Below are positions 9,101 to 18,301 of a stretch of DNA of 64,000 nt, piece after piece. The position numbers were made by a program, and so were the translations under genes. Location: the NCBI GenBank assembly GCA_964563535.1, contig CAZLXP010000001.1:1-64000 (forward strand), in the 5' to 3' direction. The first letter of the stretch is position 1. Every line of letters begins with the position of its first letter. The stretch is from WVWN01 sp964563535 (GTDB taxonomy: Bacteria > RBG-13-66-14 > B26-G2 > WVWN01). The notes below the pieces were generated by a model, which was given only the letters and a program-made list of their open reading frames with translations, was not told the origin of the DNA and did no database searches.

Positions 9101-10558
9101 TCACGACCCCGCGACGGGAAACGTTACCGTCACCACAAGGCCCACGTCGCGGCCCGCGAGACTGAAGTCCCCGCCGTGGGCTTTTACGATCTTCAAACAC
9201 AACGGCAAACCGAGGCCTACCCCGTCAGCTTTCGTTGTGAAAAAGGGCTCTAACGCCCGCCTCGCATCCTCCTCCGAAACGCCCGGGCCGTTATCGGCGA
9301 AAGTTATCGCGACCGCCGCACCGTCGGCATCCAGCTGCGAGCGTACCGTCAAATCCCCGCCGCCCGCCATCGCCTGGCGCGCGTTTACGACTACATTCGT
9401 AAAAACCGATTTCACCAGCCGCCGGTCGAGGTTAAGGGCCGGCAACTGCCCTCCAAGCCCGAGCTCGACGGCCACGTGAGCATTTTCCAAGTTCGCGCGT
9501 TCCTCCTCGATTACTTCTCGGACTAAGGCGTTCACGTTGCTCGGCCGCGGTTCGAGCGTGAGCGGTTTCGCGAAATCGAAAAACCTCTTGAGCAACCCGT
9601 CGATTTTACGAACTCCCTCCAGTATCCAATCCGCGCTCTCCGTATCAAGGCCCGCGGCCGCGAGCTCCTCCCGTACCACGGTCGCCGAGGTCGTGATCGC
9701 CGCCAACGGGTTCCGGACCTCGTGTGCGATCCCCGCGGTCATTTCTCCGACGGCCGCGAGGCGGTCCAACCTGGCGACTTCCCCCTCCAACCGCCTTCTC
9801 TCCGTAACGTCGCGTATGACGGCCGTAAACGCAACCCCGTCGTCGGCGCCCGGGTCGGAAAACGAGACTTCGGCCGGGAACTCCTCGCCCCCCTTTCGGG
9901 TTAACGTGGTGACCAGAATCGCCCCGGGTTTCCGGCGGTCGTCCGGGGACCGGCGGGCGAAGGATTCCCGGATCGCCCCGCAGCCCAAGGCCGCTAACAG
10001 CACGCCCACGGCTTCCTCGGCCGCGTAGCCGAACATACGTTCCGCCCCGCGGCTGAAGAATATTACACGCCCATCGCCGTCGACGTTAACCACCGCCTCT
10101 TTGGCCGTCTCTACCAACGAGCGGTACTTCTCCTCCGACGCGCGTAGCGCCTCCCCGAGCGCTTGGCGCTCCCGCGCGAGCGCGACCCGCTCCAGCGCGG
10201 CGGCAACGGTAGAGGGTAACTTTTTGATGTGCTTAACGGATTTTACGACGTAATCGGCCGCCCCTTGTTTCAGAGCCGCGACGGCGATCTCCTCGCTCCC
10301 CGTTCCCGTCAAAAGTATTACCGGCGTCTCCGGCCGAAGGTCGCGCACCAATCTTAAAATGTCGAAGCCGGTTAGACCGAGGAAGTCGTAGTCGGAAATG
10401 ACGACGTCGAATTCGCCCCCGGCGAGTTTCTCCTCGAGGTCGGCGCGCGACCGCGCCTCTACCACCTCGTAGCGTTCCTCCGCCCCGCACAGCGCTCGTT
10501 TGACAAGCGCGCGGTCGGACTCGCCGTCGTCGATCACCAGCGTTTTAATAACCGGCAC
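9101..10558 (-). CDS. Receiver-PAS-histidine kinase (hybrid sensor)
   Basis: 485 residues. An N-terminal receiver (Asp56 in VVISDYDFLG, DYVVKS Lys) is followed by a short coiled coil, one PAS domain (about 140-255, ending in the usual VIRDVTERRRLE signature), a HisKA helix pair with His279 (MTAGIAHEVRNPLAAI) and an HATPase (N-box VVVNARQAM, G1 DNGPG, G2 GVGLGLPL). No membrane segment is present, so it senses a cytoplasmic cue or receives phosphate from an upstream kinase through its receiver. Its stop lies 1 nt before the sigma-54 activator start and its start overlaps the preceding receiver gene by 14 nt, so both are probable partners. Confidence 0.93.
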   Translation of the reverse strand: MPVIKTLVIDDGESDRALVKRALCGAEERYEVVEARSRADLEEKLAGGEFDVVISDYDFLGLTGFDILRLVRDLRPETPVILLTGTGSEEIAVAALKQGAADYVVKSVKHIKKLPSTVAAALERVALARERQALGEALRASEEKYRSLVETAKEAVVNVDGDGRVIFFSRGAERMFGYAAEEAVGVLLAALGCGAIRESFARRSPDDRRKPGAILVTTLTRKGGEEFPAEVSFSDPGADDGVAFTAVIRDVTERRRLEGEVARLDRLAAVGEMTAGIAHEVRNPLAAITTSATVVREELAAAGLDTESADWILEGVRKIDGLLKRFFDFAKPLTLEPRPSNVNALVREVIEEERANLENAHVAVELGLGGQLPALNLDRRLVKSVFTNVVVNARQAMAGGGDLTVRSQLDADGAAVAITFADNGPGVSEEDARRALEPFFTTKADGVGLGLPLCLKIVKAHGGDFSLAGRDVGLVVTVTFPVAGS

Positions 10559-11012
10559 CTACGCGTACCTCGACGGCCGGCGACGTATTGAGCGCCAACC
10601 AGTATTTCTCGATCTCCGCGACGAGGCGGGTAAATTCGTGAAATGCTACCGGCTTTACTAAATAACTGTTCGCGCCCAAGTCGTAACTGCGTTTGATATC
10701 CGCCGGCTCGCTCGATGAAGTAAGGACTACGACGGGTATCCATTTCGTTCGGGCGGCGCCCTTGATTACTTCGAGGACCTCGAACCCGCCTACGCGCGGC
10801 ATCTTCAAATCGAGGAGGACCAAATGGGGCAACGGATACCGCACGCGGTCGTTAAATGGCGTAGCGCCCAGAAGGTACTTCGCGGCCTCCGTACCGTCGC
10901 GAGCCACCTCTACCCGCTTGGGCAAACGCGTCTTCGCGAACGCACGGCGGATCAACGCGACGTCGTCTTCGTTGTCGTCGACGACGAGTATTATGGCTCC
11001 GTTCTCGTTCAT
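10545..11012 (-). CDS. Stand-alone Rcp1/CheY-like response regulator
   Basis: 155 residues, a single receiver of the Rcp1 class that usually pairs with phytochrome-type or PAS histidine kinases: acidic pocket VVDDNEDD, phosphoacceptor in LVLLDLKMPRVGG, switch Thr/Ser in VVVLTSSSE and Lys in YLVKPVAF. The loop YLLGATPFNDRVRYPLPHL before the phospho-Asp strand is the characteristic Rcp insertion. No output domain is attached, so it acts as a phosphate shuttle or by protein contact. It overlaps the next kinase gene by 14 nt. Confidence 0.93.
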   Translation of the reverse strand: MNENGAIILVVDDNEDDVALIRRAFAKTRLPKRVEVARDGTEAAKYLLGATPFNDRVRYPLPHLVLLDLKMPRVGGFEVLEVIKGAARTKWIPVVVLTSSSEPADIKRSYDLGANSYLVKPVAFHEFTRLVAEIEKYWLALNTSPAVEVRVGAGY

Positions 11013-11082
11013 ACTCTGGACCTCGCGCCCCCCGCGTATTGCCCCGCGGCCGACGGCACCGTCGCGGTAAACGACGCGCCCG

Positions 11083-11526
11083 TTATTCCTCCCCCTCCCC
11101 CTGGCTCGCCAGCCAATAGTTCTCGATCTCCCGCACGACCTCCGCGAAACCGCGGCCCGCGGCCGGCTTCACGAAATACACGCTCGCGCCCAGCTCGTAC
11201 GTGCGGCTGACGCTGAAGGCGTCGCGCACCGCCGTCAAAACCACCACCGGTACGTCGTGTAGTGCCCTGCCGGCCCGTATCATCTTCAGCACCTCGTACC
11301 CGTCGACGCCGGGCATCTTCAAATCGAGGATGACGAGCACCGGCAACGGGAAGCGGGCCCGGTTATCGAAAGGGGGCGCGCCGCATATATAAGCTACCGC
11401 TTCCCCGCCCGAGCGCGCCACCTCTACCCGCGGCGGGAGCGTCGTCTTTTTTAAAGCCCGCGTTATCAGCTTCGCGTCGTCGGCGTCATCCTCGACGAGA
11501 AGCACGACCGCCTCGTTAGCGTCCAA
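11083..11526 (-). CDS. Stand-alone Rcp1/CheY-like response regulator
   Basis: 147 residues of the same Rcp1 class as its two neighbours: VEDDADD pocket, LVILDLKMPGVDGYEV phospho-Asp strand, VVVLTA switch and YFVKPA Lys. The Rcp loop (YICGAPPFDNRARFPLP) is present. The gene starts 2 nt after the stop of the 921-residue kinase, so it is its likely partner. The tail GEGEE is a short acidic extension. The intervening 70 nt before the next receiver hold no gene. Confidence 0.93.
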   Translation of the reverse strand: MDANEAVVLLVEDDADDAKLITRALKKTTLPPRVEVARSGGEAVAYICGAPPFDNRARFPLPVLVILDLKMPGVDGYEVLKMIRAGRALHDVPVVVLTAVRDAFSVSRTYELGASVYFVKPAAGRGFAEVVREIENYWLASQGEGEE

Positions 11527-11528
11527 AA

Positions 11529-14294
11529 TTAACCTCCGCCATCGTCGCCCTCCACGCGTTTCCGGGGCAACTCGAAATAAAACGTCGCCCCCTTGCCCGG
11601 CTCGGACTCGTACCAGATCCGGCCGCCGTGGGCCTCGACGACCTTCTTAGCGCTGGCAAGGCCGATCCCCGTTCCCGGGTATTCGTCCTCCGGGTGTAAC
11701 CGTTGAAAGATGTCGAAGACTTTATTTTGATATTTCATATCGAGGCCGATGCCGTTATCCGCTACGGAGAAAACGACTTTATCGGGTTCCTCGCTCCATG
11801 TGATTTTCACCTCGGGCGGCACCTCGCAACGCCGATACTTTATAGCGTTACCCAGGAGGTTGCGCAGAACCACCGACAACAGCGAACGGTCACCCTCCAC
11901 TACCGGTAACGGCCGGGCTACCTCCACATAGGCGCCCTGGGCCTTTATGCTTTCGGCCAATTCCTCGACCGCGGCCGCCGCTAATTCGTTCATATCCACG
12001 ACCTCGTACGCGACGCCGCCCCGTCCTAACCGCGAGTACGTCAACAGGTCATTGATTAACCGGTCCATACGTACGGCGCCGTTGACGATGCGGCCCAGAA
12101 AATCCCGGCCCTCGGCGTCAAACCGATCGCCGTAATCATCCAATAAAGCTCGCGAGAACCCCTCAATCGAGCGGAGCGGCGCGCGCAGGTCGTGCGAAAC
12201 CGAATACGCAAACGACTCCAACTCGCGGTTCTTGCCTTGGAGAGCCGCGGTCCGTTCCCTAACCGTCCGGTTGAGCGCGCGGTTGTGCGCAACTATCTCT
12301 TCCTCTAACTCCTTACTTTCCGAGATATCGGTAGCGACGGCGCAGCAAACCTGGGCCCCGTCGAGCCACGGCACGGCCTTCGCATTGACCCGCAACCACC
12401 GGCCGGACTTTTCATTAAACGCTTCCCTGGTATACGTGTCGCGCTCGCCCGTGAAGATCCTTTCCAACTCGCACGCGTGACACGGCGCCTCTAAACCCCA
12501 GATCGCCCGGTAACAGGGTTGACCCGCCAGTTCCGGCCCCAAAGCCTCGGCCGCCGTCTCGTTGGTGAAGAGGACCTCGTACGTATCCGGGTCGACGATA
12601 TATACGAGCTCGCTCATATTGTTTAAGACGTTTTCTAATATCCAACGTTGCTCGCGTACGATCTTCTCTTGCTCGCGCCGCTCGGTCAAGTCGCGGACGA
12701 CGGCAAGCGCCGCCGGATAACCTTCGTATTGGACCGTCGCGACGCCGATTTCGACCGGTACCTCGTGGCCGTCACACCTCAACAATAAGGATTCGTAGAC
12801 CGAAGGCCCATCCTCGCCCGCCATACGCCTCCGATGGCGATCCGCTAACTCCTGCCGTGCCGAGGGCGCCACAAAATCGGTAAAATCCCGCCCTTCCATA
12901 TCGGCGGGCCCGCAACCCAACCTTTGGGCGAAGGGTCGGTTGATAAACTTGACTGAGCCGTCTTGGATAATTACTATCCCGTCCTGGGTTTGCTCGACGA
13001 CGCTACGGTATTTCGCCTCCGATTCGCCAAGCTTCATCAGGGTGGCGGTGAGCTCGGCCGTCCGCTCCTTAACGCGCTCCTCGAGTTCGTCGCGGGTGAC
13101 GCGGAGCTCTTCCTCCGTGCGTTTGCGCTCGGTTATGTCCCGGGCTATCCCTTGTATAGCGTACGGCTCGCCGTCGTGGCATATGACGGACGCCTTGGTC
13201 TCGACGTATATGAAAGTGCCGTCCTTACGACGCAAGCGATACTCCGTTACCCCCTTTTGGAAACCGGTCTCCCTAATCTCTTTGGCCGTCTCCAATGCCA
13301 GCGGGATCTTGTCGTCGGTCAACAACGAAGTGAAGTTGAGCGAGGAGAGCTCGCTTTTCTCGTAGCCGAGCGCGTCCGACGCGGCGGCGTTGGCGTCGAT
13401 AAAATTACCCTCGAAATCGTGGACATAAACCCAATCGAGCGAACGGTCGAACAAAGCCCGATACCGCTCCTCGCTCTCACACAACTCCGCCTCGACGCGC
13501 TTACGTTCGGTGATGTCGCGCACCGCGCCGTCTAAAAAAGCCAACTCGCCGTCGGCGCCGCATATGGCCCTGGCCGAAATCGACCCCCAGAACGCGTAGC
13601 CATCGCGGTGCTTGAGCCTCAACTCGTAGTTATTGACCTCGCCCTCGGCTTTAACCTTTTCTATAAATAAAGTACGGTCTTCGGGTTCGACGTAATAATC
13701 GACCACGGGTTCGTCGGCTAGCTCCCCCACGCCGTCATACCCGAACATCTTCGCAAACGCCTGGTTAGCTGAGATGACACGGCCGCCGCCGGCGATAGAG
13801 GTCCGGTAAAGACCTACCGGGATATTCTCCGTTAACGTGCGGTACCTCTCCTCGCTCGCGCGGAGCTCTTCCTCCGCCCGCCGCTTCTCTTCGACGAGGC
13901 GCGCTTGCGAAAGGACCTGGTCGACGACCAAAGGCAAGAGCTCAAGGAAACCCCCCTCCGCGTCCTTAACTACGTAGTCCGCGGCCCCCAGCTTCATCGC
14001 TTTTACGGCGACCTTCTCGTTGCCGCCCCCGGTAACCATAATCGTGGGCGGCAGGCGGCCGTGCCACCCCAGGATCCGTATCACTTCCAAACCGTTGTGT
14101 ACGGGCATCTTGTGGTCGACAAGGAGGACGTCGTACGAGCTATCCTCGACCATCTCAAGGCCCTGGCGGCCGTCGGCCGCGACGTCGACCACGTACCCTT
14201 CCCGCTCCAGTTTTTTCTTCAGGAGGCGGGCCAGGCCGGCGTCGTCCTCCATGTAAAGGACGCGAATCGCCTCGGACTTTGACGTTGCACTCAC
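11529..14294 (-). CDS. Receiver-multi-PAS histidine kinase (phytochrome-type kinase core)
   Basis: The start is the GTG at 14294, with GGAGGAAGC before it and a 4-nt GTGA overlap with the upstream receiver; a farther upstream in-frame start would overlap that gene. The product is about 921 residues: receiver (VLYMEDDAG, LLVDHKMPVHNG), four PAS domains (roughly 150-270, 280-400, 415-530, 540-650) joined by typical DITERKR linkers, then HisKA (FAYSVSHDLRAPLRSIEGFSRALL) and HATPase (NLLGNAIKYR, VADNGIGLD, GTGIGLASAKKVV). This kinase core is the type seen in bacteriophytochromes and their Rcp partners, but no GAF-PHY chromophore region is present. It is soluble. Neighbouring stand-alone receivers suggest a multi-step relay. 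Confidence 0.93.
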   Translation of the reverse strand: MSATSKSEAIRVLYMEDDAGLARLLKKKLEREGYVVDVAADGRQGLEMVEDSSYDVLLVDHKMPVHNGLEVIRILGWHGRLPPTIMVTGGGNEKVAVKAMKLGAADYVVKDAEGGFLELLPLVVDQVLSQARLVEEKRRAEEELRASEERYRTLTENIPVGLYRTSIAGGGRVISANQAFAKMFGYDGVGELADEPVVDYYVEPEDRTLFIEKVKAEGEVNNYELRLKHRDGYAFWGSISARAICGADGELAFLDGAVRDITERKRVEAELCESEERYRALFDRSLDWVYVHDFEGNFIDANAAASDALGYEKSELSSLNFTSLLTDDKIPLALETAKEIRETGFQKGVTEYRLRRKDGTFIYVETKASVICHDGEPYAIQGIARDITERKRTEEELRVTRDELEERVKERTAELTATLMKLGESEAKYRSVVEQTQDGIVIIQDGSVKFINRPFAQRLGCGPADMEGRDFTDFVAPSARQELADRHRRRMAGEDGPSVYESLLLRCDGHEVPVEIGVATVQYEGYPAALAVVRDLTERREQEKIVREQRWILENVLNNMSELVYIVDPDTYEVLFTNETAAEALGPELAGQPCYRAIWGLEAPCHACELERIFTGERDTYTREAFNEKSGRWLRVNAKAVPWLDGAQVCCAVATDISESKELEEEIVAHNRALNRTVRERTAALQGKNRELESFAYSVSHDLRAPLRSIEGFSRALLDDYGDRFDAEGRDFLGRIVNGAVRMDRLINDLLTYSRLGRGGVAYEVVDMNELAAAAVEELAESIKAQGAYVEVARPLPVVEGDRSLLSVVLRNLLGNAIKYRRCEVPPEVKITWSEEPDKVVFSVADNGIGLDMKYQNKVFDIFQRLHPEDEYPGTGIGLASAKKVVEAHGGRIWYESEPGKGATFYFELPRKRVEGDDGGG

Positions 14295-14734
14295 GCTTCC
14301 TCCGGAATCGTAACGACTGCGAGGAACAGGCCGAGGTTGCGGACCGCCTCGGCGAACCGGTCGTAGTTCACCGGCTTGGTAATGTAGACGTTGCACCCGA
14401 GGTCGTAACACCTCTGCACCTCGCGGGCGTCGTCGGTGGTCGTGAGTACCACTACGGGGATCCGCCGCGTCCGCTCGTCGGCCTTCATCCGCTCGAGCAC
14501 CTCGTAGCCGTCGACCTTCGGGAGTTTCAAATCGAGCAGAATCAACAACGGCGACCGGTATCTACGACCGGAATCCGGGCGGTCGCCGAAGAGGTAATCG
14601 AGAGCCAGTTGGCCATCTTCGAGAATTCGTATGTCGTTGGAAATTTTAGACCGGCGCAAATTCTTCTCGATCAGGCGGGCGTGGCCGGCGTCGTCTTCCA
14701 CTAAGAGGATCGTAACCTCGCGGGTGTTAGACAC
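14291..14734 (-). CDS. Stand-alone Rcp1/CheY-like response regulator
   Basis: 147 residues, third Rcp1-class receiver in the cluster: LLVEDDAGHARLI, LLILLDLKLPKVDGYEVL, VVVLTTTDD and VYITKPVNYDRF. The start overlaps the end of the upstream kinase by 8 nt and the stop overlaps the next kinase start by 4 nt, so kinase, receiver and kinase are translated as a coupled set. Like the others it lacks an output domain. Confidence 0.93.
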   Translation of the reverse strand: MSNTREVTILLVEDDAGHARLIEKNLRRSKISNDIRILEDGQLALDYLFGDRPDSGRRYRSPLLILLDLKLPKVDGYEVLERMKADERTRRIPVVVLTTTDDAREVQRCYDLGCNVYITKPVNYDRFAEAVRNLGLFLAVVTIPEEA

Positions 14735-17075
14735 GATCTTCTCCTTTCTTTGGGGTCACGGGCACGGTGAAACCAAACGTCGTCCCGACGCCCGGCTCGG
14801 ACTCGCACCAGATCCGTCCGCCGTGGCGCCGCACGAGCGTTTGTACGTAAGCCAGGCCCATACCCTCGCCGGGGACGGATGGTTCGCCGACGCGGACGAA
14901 GGGCTCGAAAATTTTCTTCAAATCCCGGGCCGCGATCCCCGTCCCGTTGTCGCGCACCCGGAATACCGCCTCGCCGTCGTCGACCTCCCCGCTAACGTCG
15001 ATCTCTCCCGGGCGAACGGGGTCCAGATACAGGACGGCGTTGGTTAAAAGGTTGCCCACGATCTGTTCCATGGACGTCCGGTCCCCCACGACCTCGGGCA
15101 ACGGCCCAACGGTAAATTTCGCGCGGCCTTGCTCCAGCTGGTGGCGCAACGTATCCATCGTTTCACGGACGAGGCTCCCCATATTCAAAGGCTCGAGCTC
15201 GAGATCGCGGCGGCCTAGCCGAGACAATTTCAAAACGCCGTTTACGAACTTGTCCATCCGCTCCACAGAGGCGTCGATGAAACCGAGGGCCTCGGGCACG
15301 TCCTTCCGCAGCGTCGTCGTCAACGCCTCTCTCTGATCTTCTTCCAAGCAGGGTAACGCCGCCTCGGCCGCGTCGCGAACTACGTCCAGCGAGGCGCGGA
15401 GTTCGCCGGCGAAACCTCGAAGGTTGACCAGCGGCGCGCGCATATCGTGCGAAACGATGTAGGTGAACGCGCGGAGCTCCTCGTTGCTACGTTCCAATTC
15501 TGCGGTGCGCTCCCTAACTCGCTCCTCCAATTCGTCGCGGGCCCGGCGCAGCGCTTCCTCGGCCCGTTTCCGCCCGGTGATATCCCTCGTCGTCGCCACG
15601 AACGCCATCGGTTTACCGTCGGCGTCCCTGACCAACGACGCGCTCAAATCGCCGGCGAAGCGGCTGCCGTCTTTACGGAGGAACGTGAACTCCAAGTTCT
15701 TTACGACTTCTTCTCGTACCGCCCTTTGGAATTCCGCCGCGGCCCGCGGGCGGTCCTCGGGCACCAAAAACTCGAAAGCGTACCGACCTACTAAATCTGA
15801 ACCGCCGTCATAGCCGTGCAACGCCCCGGCTTGGGGCGAGGCGTAAGTAATCCTCCCTTCGAGGTCCGTCGTGCTGACCCCGTCGGGCGCGGTCTCGACG
15901 AGTTTGCGGTACTTCTCCTCCGACTCAGCCTGTTTTTTCAGGGCCTCCGTCAGTTCGGCGGTCCGTTCCTTAACCCGCTCTTCTAACTCGTCGCGCGCCT
16001 TAAGCAACGCCCCCTGAGCGCGCGTACGTAGGAGGGCCGCGGCTACAATGTTCGCGAAGTTCTCAAGTATTTCGAAGGAACAAGGGGCCCGCTCCTTGGA
16101 ACCTAGGACCGCCACTCGCCCCAAGATCTCGCCGCCCTGGCGCAAGGCAACGGCGTAGATGCAACCGATTCCGAGGGCTTCTTTTAAAGCGGCCGCAACG
16201 TCCCTTGGCATACCGCCGTTCGTCAGTTCGTGGAATCCCTCGAAAGTCTTTACCCGGGGAACCGACAACATATTCTGGAGCACGTAATCGTCTACCGAAG
16301 CCCGAAATGCTCCCGCGAGCCCCGCGGCAAGCATTTTCGCCTTGGTGAAAACACCTCGCGCCGCGGACACGTAACGCAACTCGAGTACCTTCGCCTCCGT
16401 TTCGTAAGTCGTAGCGGCAACGGCCTTGGCGGCGGTGATCTCCCGCAATAGATCGCACGCGGTCCCGTACACGTCTTCGACGGATTTCGCTCCGGCCAGA
16501 CTTATAGCCATTTCGTTGAGAGCCGATAGGTTCTCCGCCCGGCGCCGGAGTTCTTCCTCCGCGCGCTCCTGTGCCGCGACTTCTAGTACGAGCCCCCGGA
16601 ACGCGATCGTCTTACGCCCATCTTGCATCAAGCTTATCCGGGCTTCGCCGCGCCGGGCAGTTCCGTCGGCGCCGACGTACGAATAACCGACGGGTTCGCG
16701 GACCTCTCCCCAAACGGCGGAATTAAAAACCTCGACGTATCCAGACATATTCCGCGCGTGCAGCGCATGTAATTCCGAGAAGTGTTTACCCATAAGATCG
16801 CGTTTAGGAACGCCGACCATATCGGCGAAAGCCGTATTGCAAGACGCAATAAATCCTCCGGCATCCAAAGTTACTATGCCGCTCGGAACCGACCCGATGA
16901 CATTTCCATACCTTCCTTCGGATCCTCTAAATTCCTCCTCGGCCCGCTCGCGCGCCGCGGTCTCCCGGCGAAGCCTTTCCCGCGCCGCCGCTAATTCGGC
17001 TTTCAATTCTTCGATGTCGGACAGCAGCGTGGCCAACTGTTTTTTCCCCGCCCCGTCGCGCTTTACTTTATACAT
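14727..17075 (-). CDS. PAS-GAF-PAS histidine kinase
   Basis: The start is ATG 17075 (MYKVKRDGAGKK) behind GGAGGTTTGGAAAG; an upstream in-frame start has no ribosome site. About 782 residues: basic N-terminus, coiled coil (LKAELAAARERLRRETAARERAEEE), PAS (about 55-165), GAF-like domain (about 190-350, ALNEMAISLAGAKSVEDVY...), coiled coil, PAS (about 385-505, DITGRKRAEE), HisKA (FTYIVSHDMRAPLVNLRGFAGEL) and HATPase (VGNLLTNAVLYL, RDNGTGIA, GEGMGLAYVQTLV). It is cytoplasmic. It is the first gene of the signalling operon, so its expression and that of all downstream regulators probably depends on a promoter in 17076-17430. Confidence 0.93.
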   Translation of the reverse strand: MYKVKRDGAGKKQLATLLSDIEELKAELAAARERLRRETAARERAEEEFRGSEGRYGNVIGSVPSGIVTLDAGGFIASCNTAFADMVGVPKRDLMGKHFSELHALHARNMSGYVEVFNSAVWGEVREPVGYSYVGADGTARRGEARISLMQDGRKTIAFRGLVLEVAAQERAEEELRRRAENLSALNEMAISLAGAKSVEDVYGTACDLLREITAAKAVAATTYETEAKVLELRYVSAARGVFTKAKMLAAGLAGAFRASVDDYVLQNMLSVPRVKTFEGFHELTNGGMPRDVAAALKEALGIGCIYAVALRQGGEILGRVAVLGSKERAPCSFEILENFANIVAAALLRTRAQGALLKARDELEERVKERTAELTEALKKQAESEEKYRKLVETAPDGVSTTDLEGRITYASPQAGALHGYDGGSDLVGRYAFEFLVPEDRPRAAAEFQRAVREEVVKNLEFTFLRKDGSRFAGDLSASLVRDADGKPMAFVATTRDITGRKRAEEALRRARDELEERVRERTAELERSNEELRAFTYIVSHDMRAPLVNLRGFAGELRASLDVVRDAAEAALPCLEEDQREALTTTLRKDVPEALGFIDASVERMDKFVNGVLKLSRLGRRDLELEPLNMGSLVRETMDTLRHQLEQGRAKFTVGPLPEVVGDRTSMEQIVGNLLTNAVLYLDPVRPGEIDVSGEVDDGEAVFRVRDNGTGIAARDLKKIFEPFVRVGEPSVPGEGMGLAYVQTLVRRHGGRIWCESEPGVGTTFGFTVPVTPKKGEDRV

Positions 17076-17434
17076 CTTTCCAAACCTCCGTGCGTTGCCC
17101 TGGATTAATCCGCCGGGCCGCGGCCACGAACGTTCCCTCACGCGGCCCGTTATCCTATTTTTTCCCCCTGCCAATTCTTGTCAGTCGCCTCTCAAGAAAA
17201 ACCTTCTCCCCGCCCGGCAGGAACCGAGTACCTCCAACCTGCACACCTTCCCTGCTACCGACGTCCGTCCCATCTTCGTGGCGATAGTTTGTCTAGGAAA
17301 TGGACAGCGCCGTTTAGTTTTCGGACCGTCGGCGGCTAAGGAACGGGCGTTCCCCAACGTCCGGTCCCTTAGCGTTTACCACCAATTCTTTCATTATCAA
17401 TAACTTAGGGCTTGTGCGCCGGCCCGGGCGTCTC

Positions 17435-17450
17435 TGGCACCGGGGTTGCT
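17435..17450 (+). promoter_or_regulatory. Sigma-54 (RpoN) -24/-12 promoter
   Basis: TGGCAC, five bases, TTGCT: the GG of the -24 element and the GC of the -12 element are exactly 12 nt apart, matching the RpoN consensus. Transcription would start near 17461, about 50 nt before the ribosome site of the gene starting at 17513. An NtrC-type activator is encoded 8 kb away at 7708-9099. This is by eye; the rest of 17076-17434 shows no gene and no other clear signal. Confidence 0.75.
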
Positions 17451-17512
17451 TTTAAGAAGTGAGAACCTGGAGCGATAACGGAAAGTGCGTTCAAAACGAA
17501 AGGAAGCGCGAA

Positions 17513-18244
17513 ATGAAATCCCTTATGACGATCGCCATTTTGTCCGCCGCCGCGGCCGGGACGTGGGCCGAGGAAACGCCCGGCTTCGACGCCGTAGGGT
17601 TGGTTCACCTCGACGAGGCAAACGTCGATACCTACTACAACTACTTAGCCGCGGTCCCGGTTTTTCGGTATTGGAACGACGTCCGGTTCAACAAGGCGCC
17701 GCTCTTCACGGACGAACCCGGCGCTGCGTACGCGATAGGCGAGGAAAACCCGACGGCCTTGCGGCTCATCGTAATCGGCGACGCGGACCCGGCCGAGATT
17801 ACGGCGGTGCGGGAGGCGTTCGACGTCGCGCCCAACGCCGTGGTCACGGTTCAGGGCGACGCGGCGGTAGTCGCGGCCACGTTGGCCACCAATTGGGCCC
17901 AGGCCCGCGACGTCGTCGTCGCGCCGTACGCCCCGGGGGGCGACAAGGCGACCGTCGCCTCCGCCTCCTACGCCGCGGCCCTGGCCAGCGTGCTCAACGC
18001 GCCGCTCGTATACACGTACACCAAGTACTTGCCCTACGAAACTTCGGCCGCCCTTCGCAGCCTCGGCGCGAAGAACGTCTACCTTGTCGACCTTGGCGCG
18101 AGTTGCAGCGGCTACGTCCTCGAGAAGCTCACCGCCGATGGACGGTACTTACGCGCGGCGTTTGGCCGCGCCGGCGACGTCACCGCTTTCGTCGAAAAAT
18201 ATCTTCACGGCCAACAGATGAAGAGCCTCCCGCGGCTGGCTTAA
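17513..18244 (+). CDS. Secreted cell-wall-binding repeat 2-like protein
   Basis: The start is ATG 17513 with AGGAAG upstream, about 50 nt after a predicted sigma-54 start site. The 243-residue product has a signal peptide (MKSLMTIAILSAAAAGTWAEE). The mature part has alternating Ala-rich strands and helices (LRLIVIGDADPAEITAVREAF, AVVTVQGDAAVVAATLATNW, LRSLGAKNVYLVDLG) of the PF04122-like cell wall binding repeat 2 type (Rossmann-like). One Cys sits in GASCSGYVL. Being the first gene behind the sigma-54 promoter and next to polysaccharide regulation, it may be an envelope-associated factor under the signalling cluster. Confidence 0.6.
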   Translation: MKSLMTIAILSAAAAGTWAEETPGFDAVGLVHLDEANVDTYYNYLAAVPVFRYWNDVRFNKAPLFTDEPGAAYAIGEENPTALRLIVIGDADPAEITAVREAFDVAPNAVVTVQGDAAVVAATLATNWAQARDVVVAPYAPGGDKATVASASYAAALASVLNAPLVYTYTKYLPYETSAALRSLGAKNVYLVDLGASCSGYVLEKLTADGRYLRAAFGRAGDVTAFVEKYLHGQQMKSLPRLA

Positions 18245-18301
18245 AACGCCCCCCGGGAGGACACCCTTACGGCAGATGCCAAAGCTAAAAGGAGAAACGT
18301 C

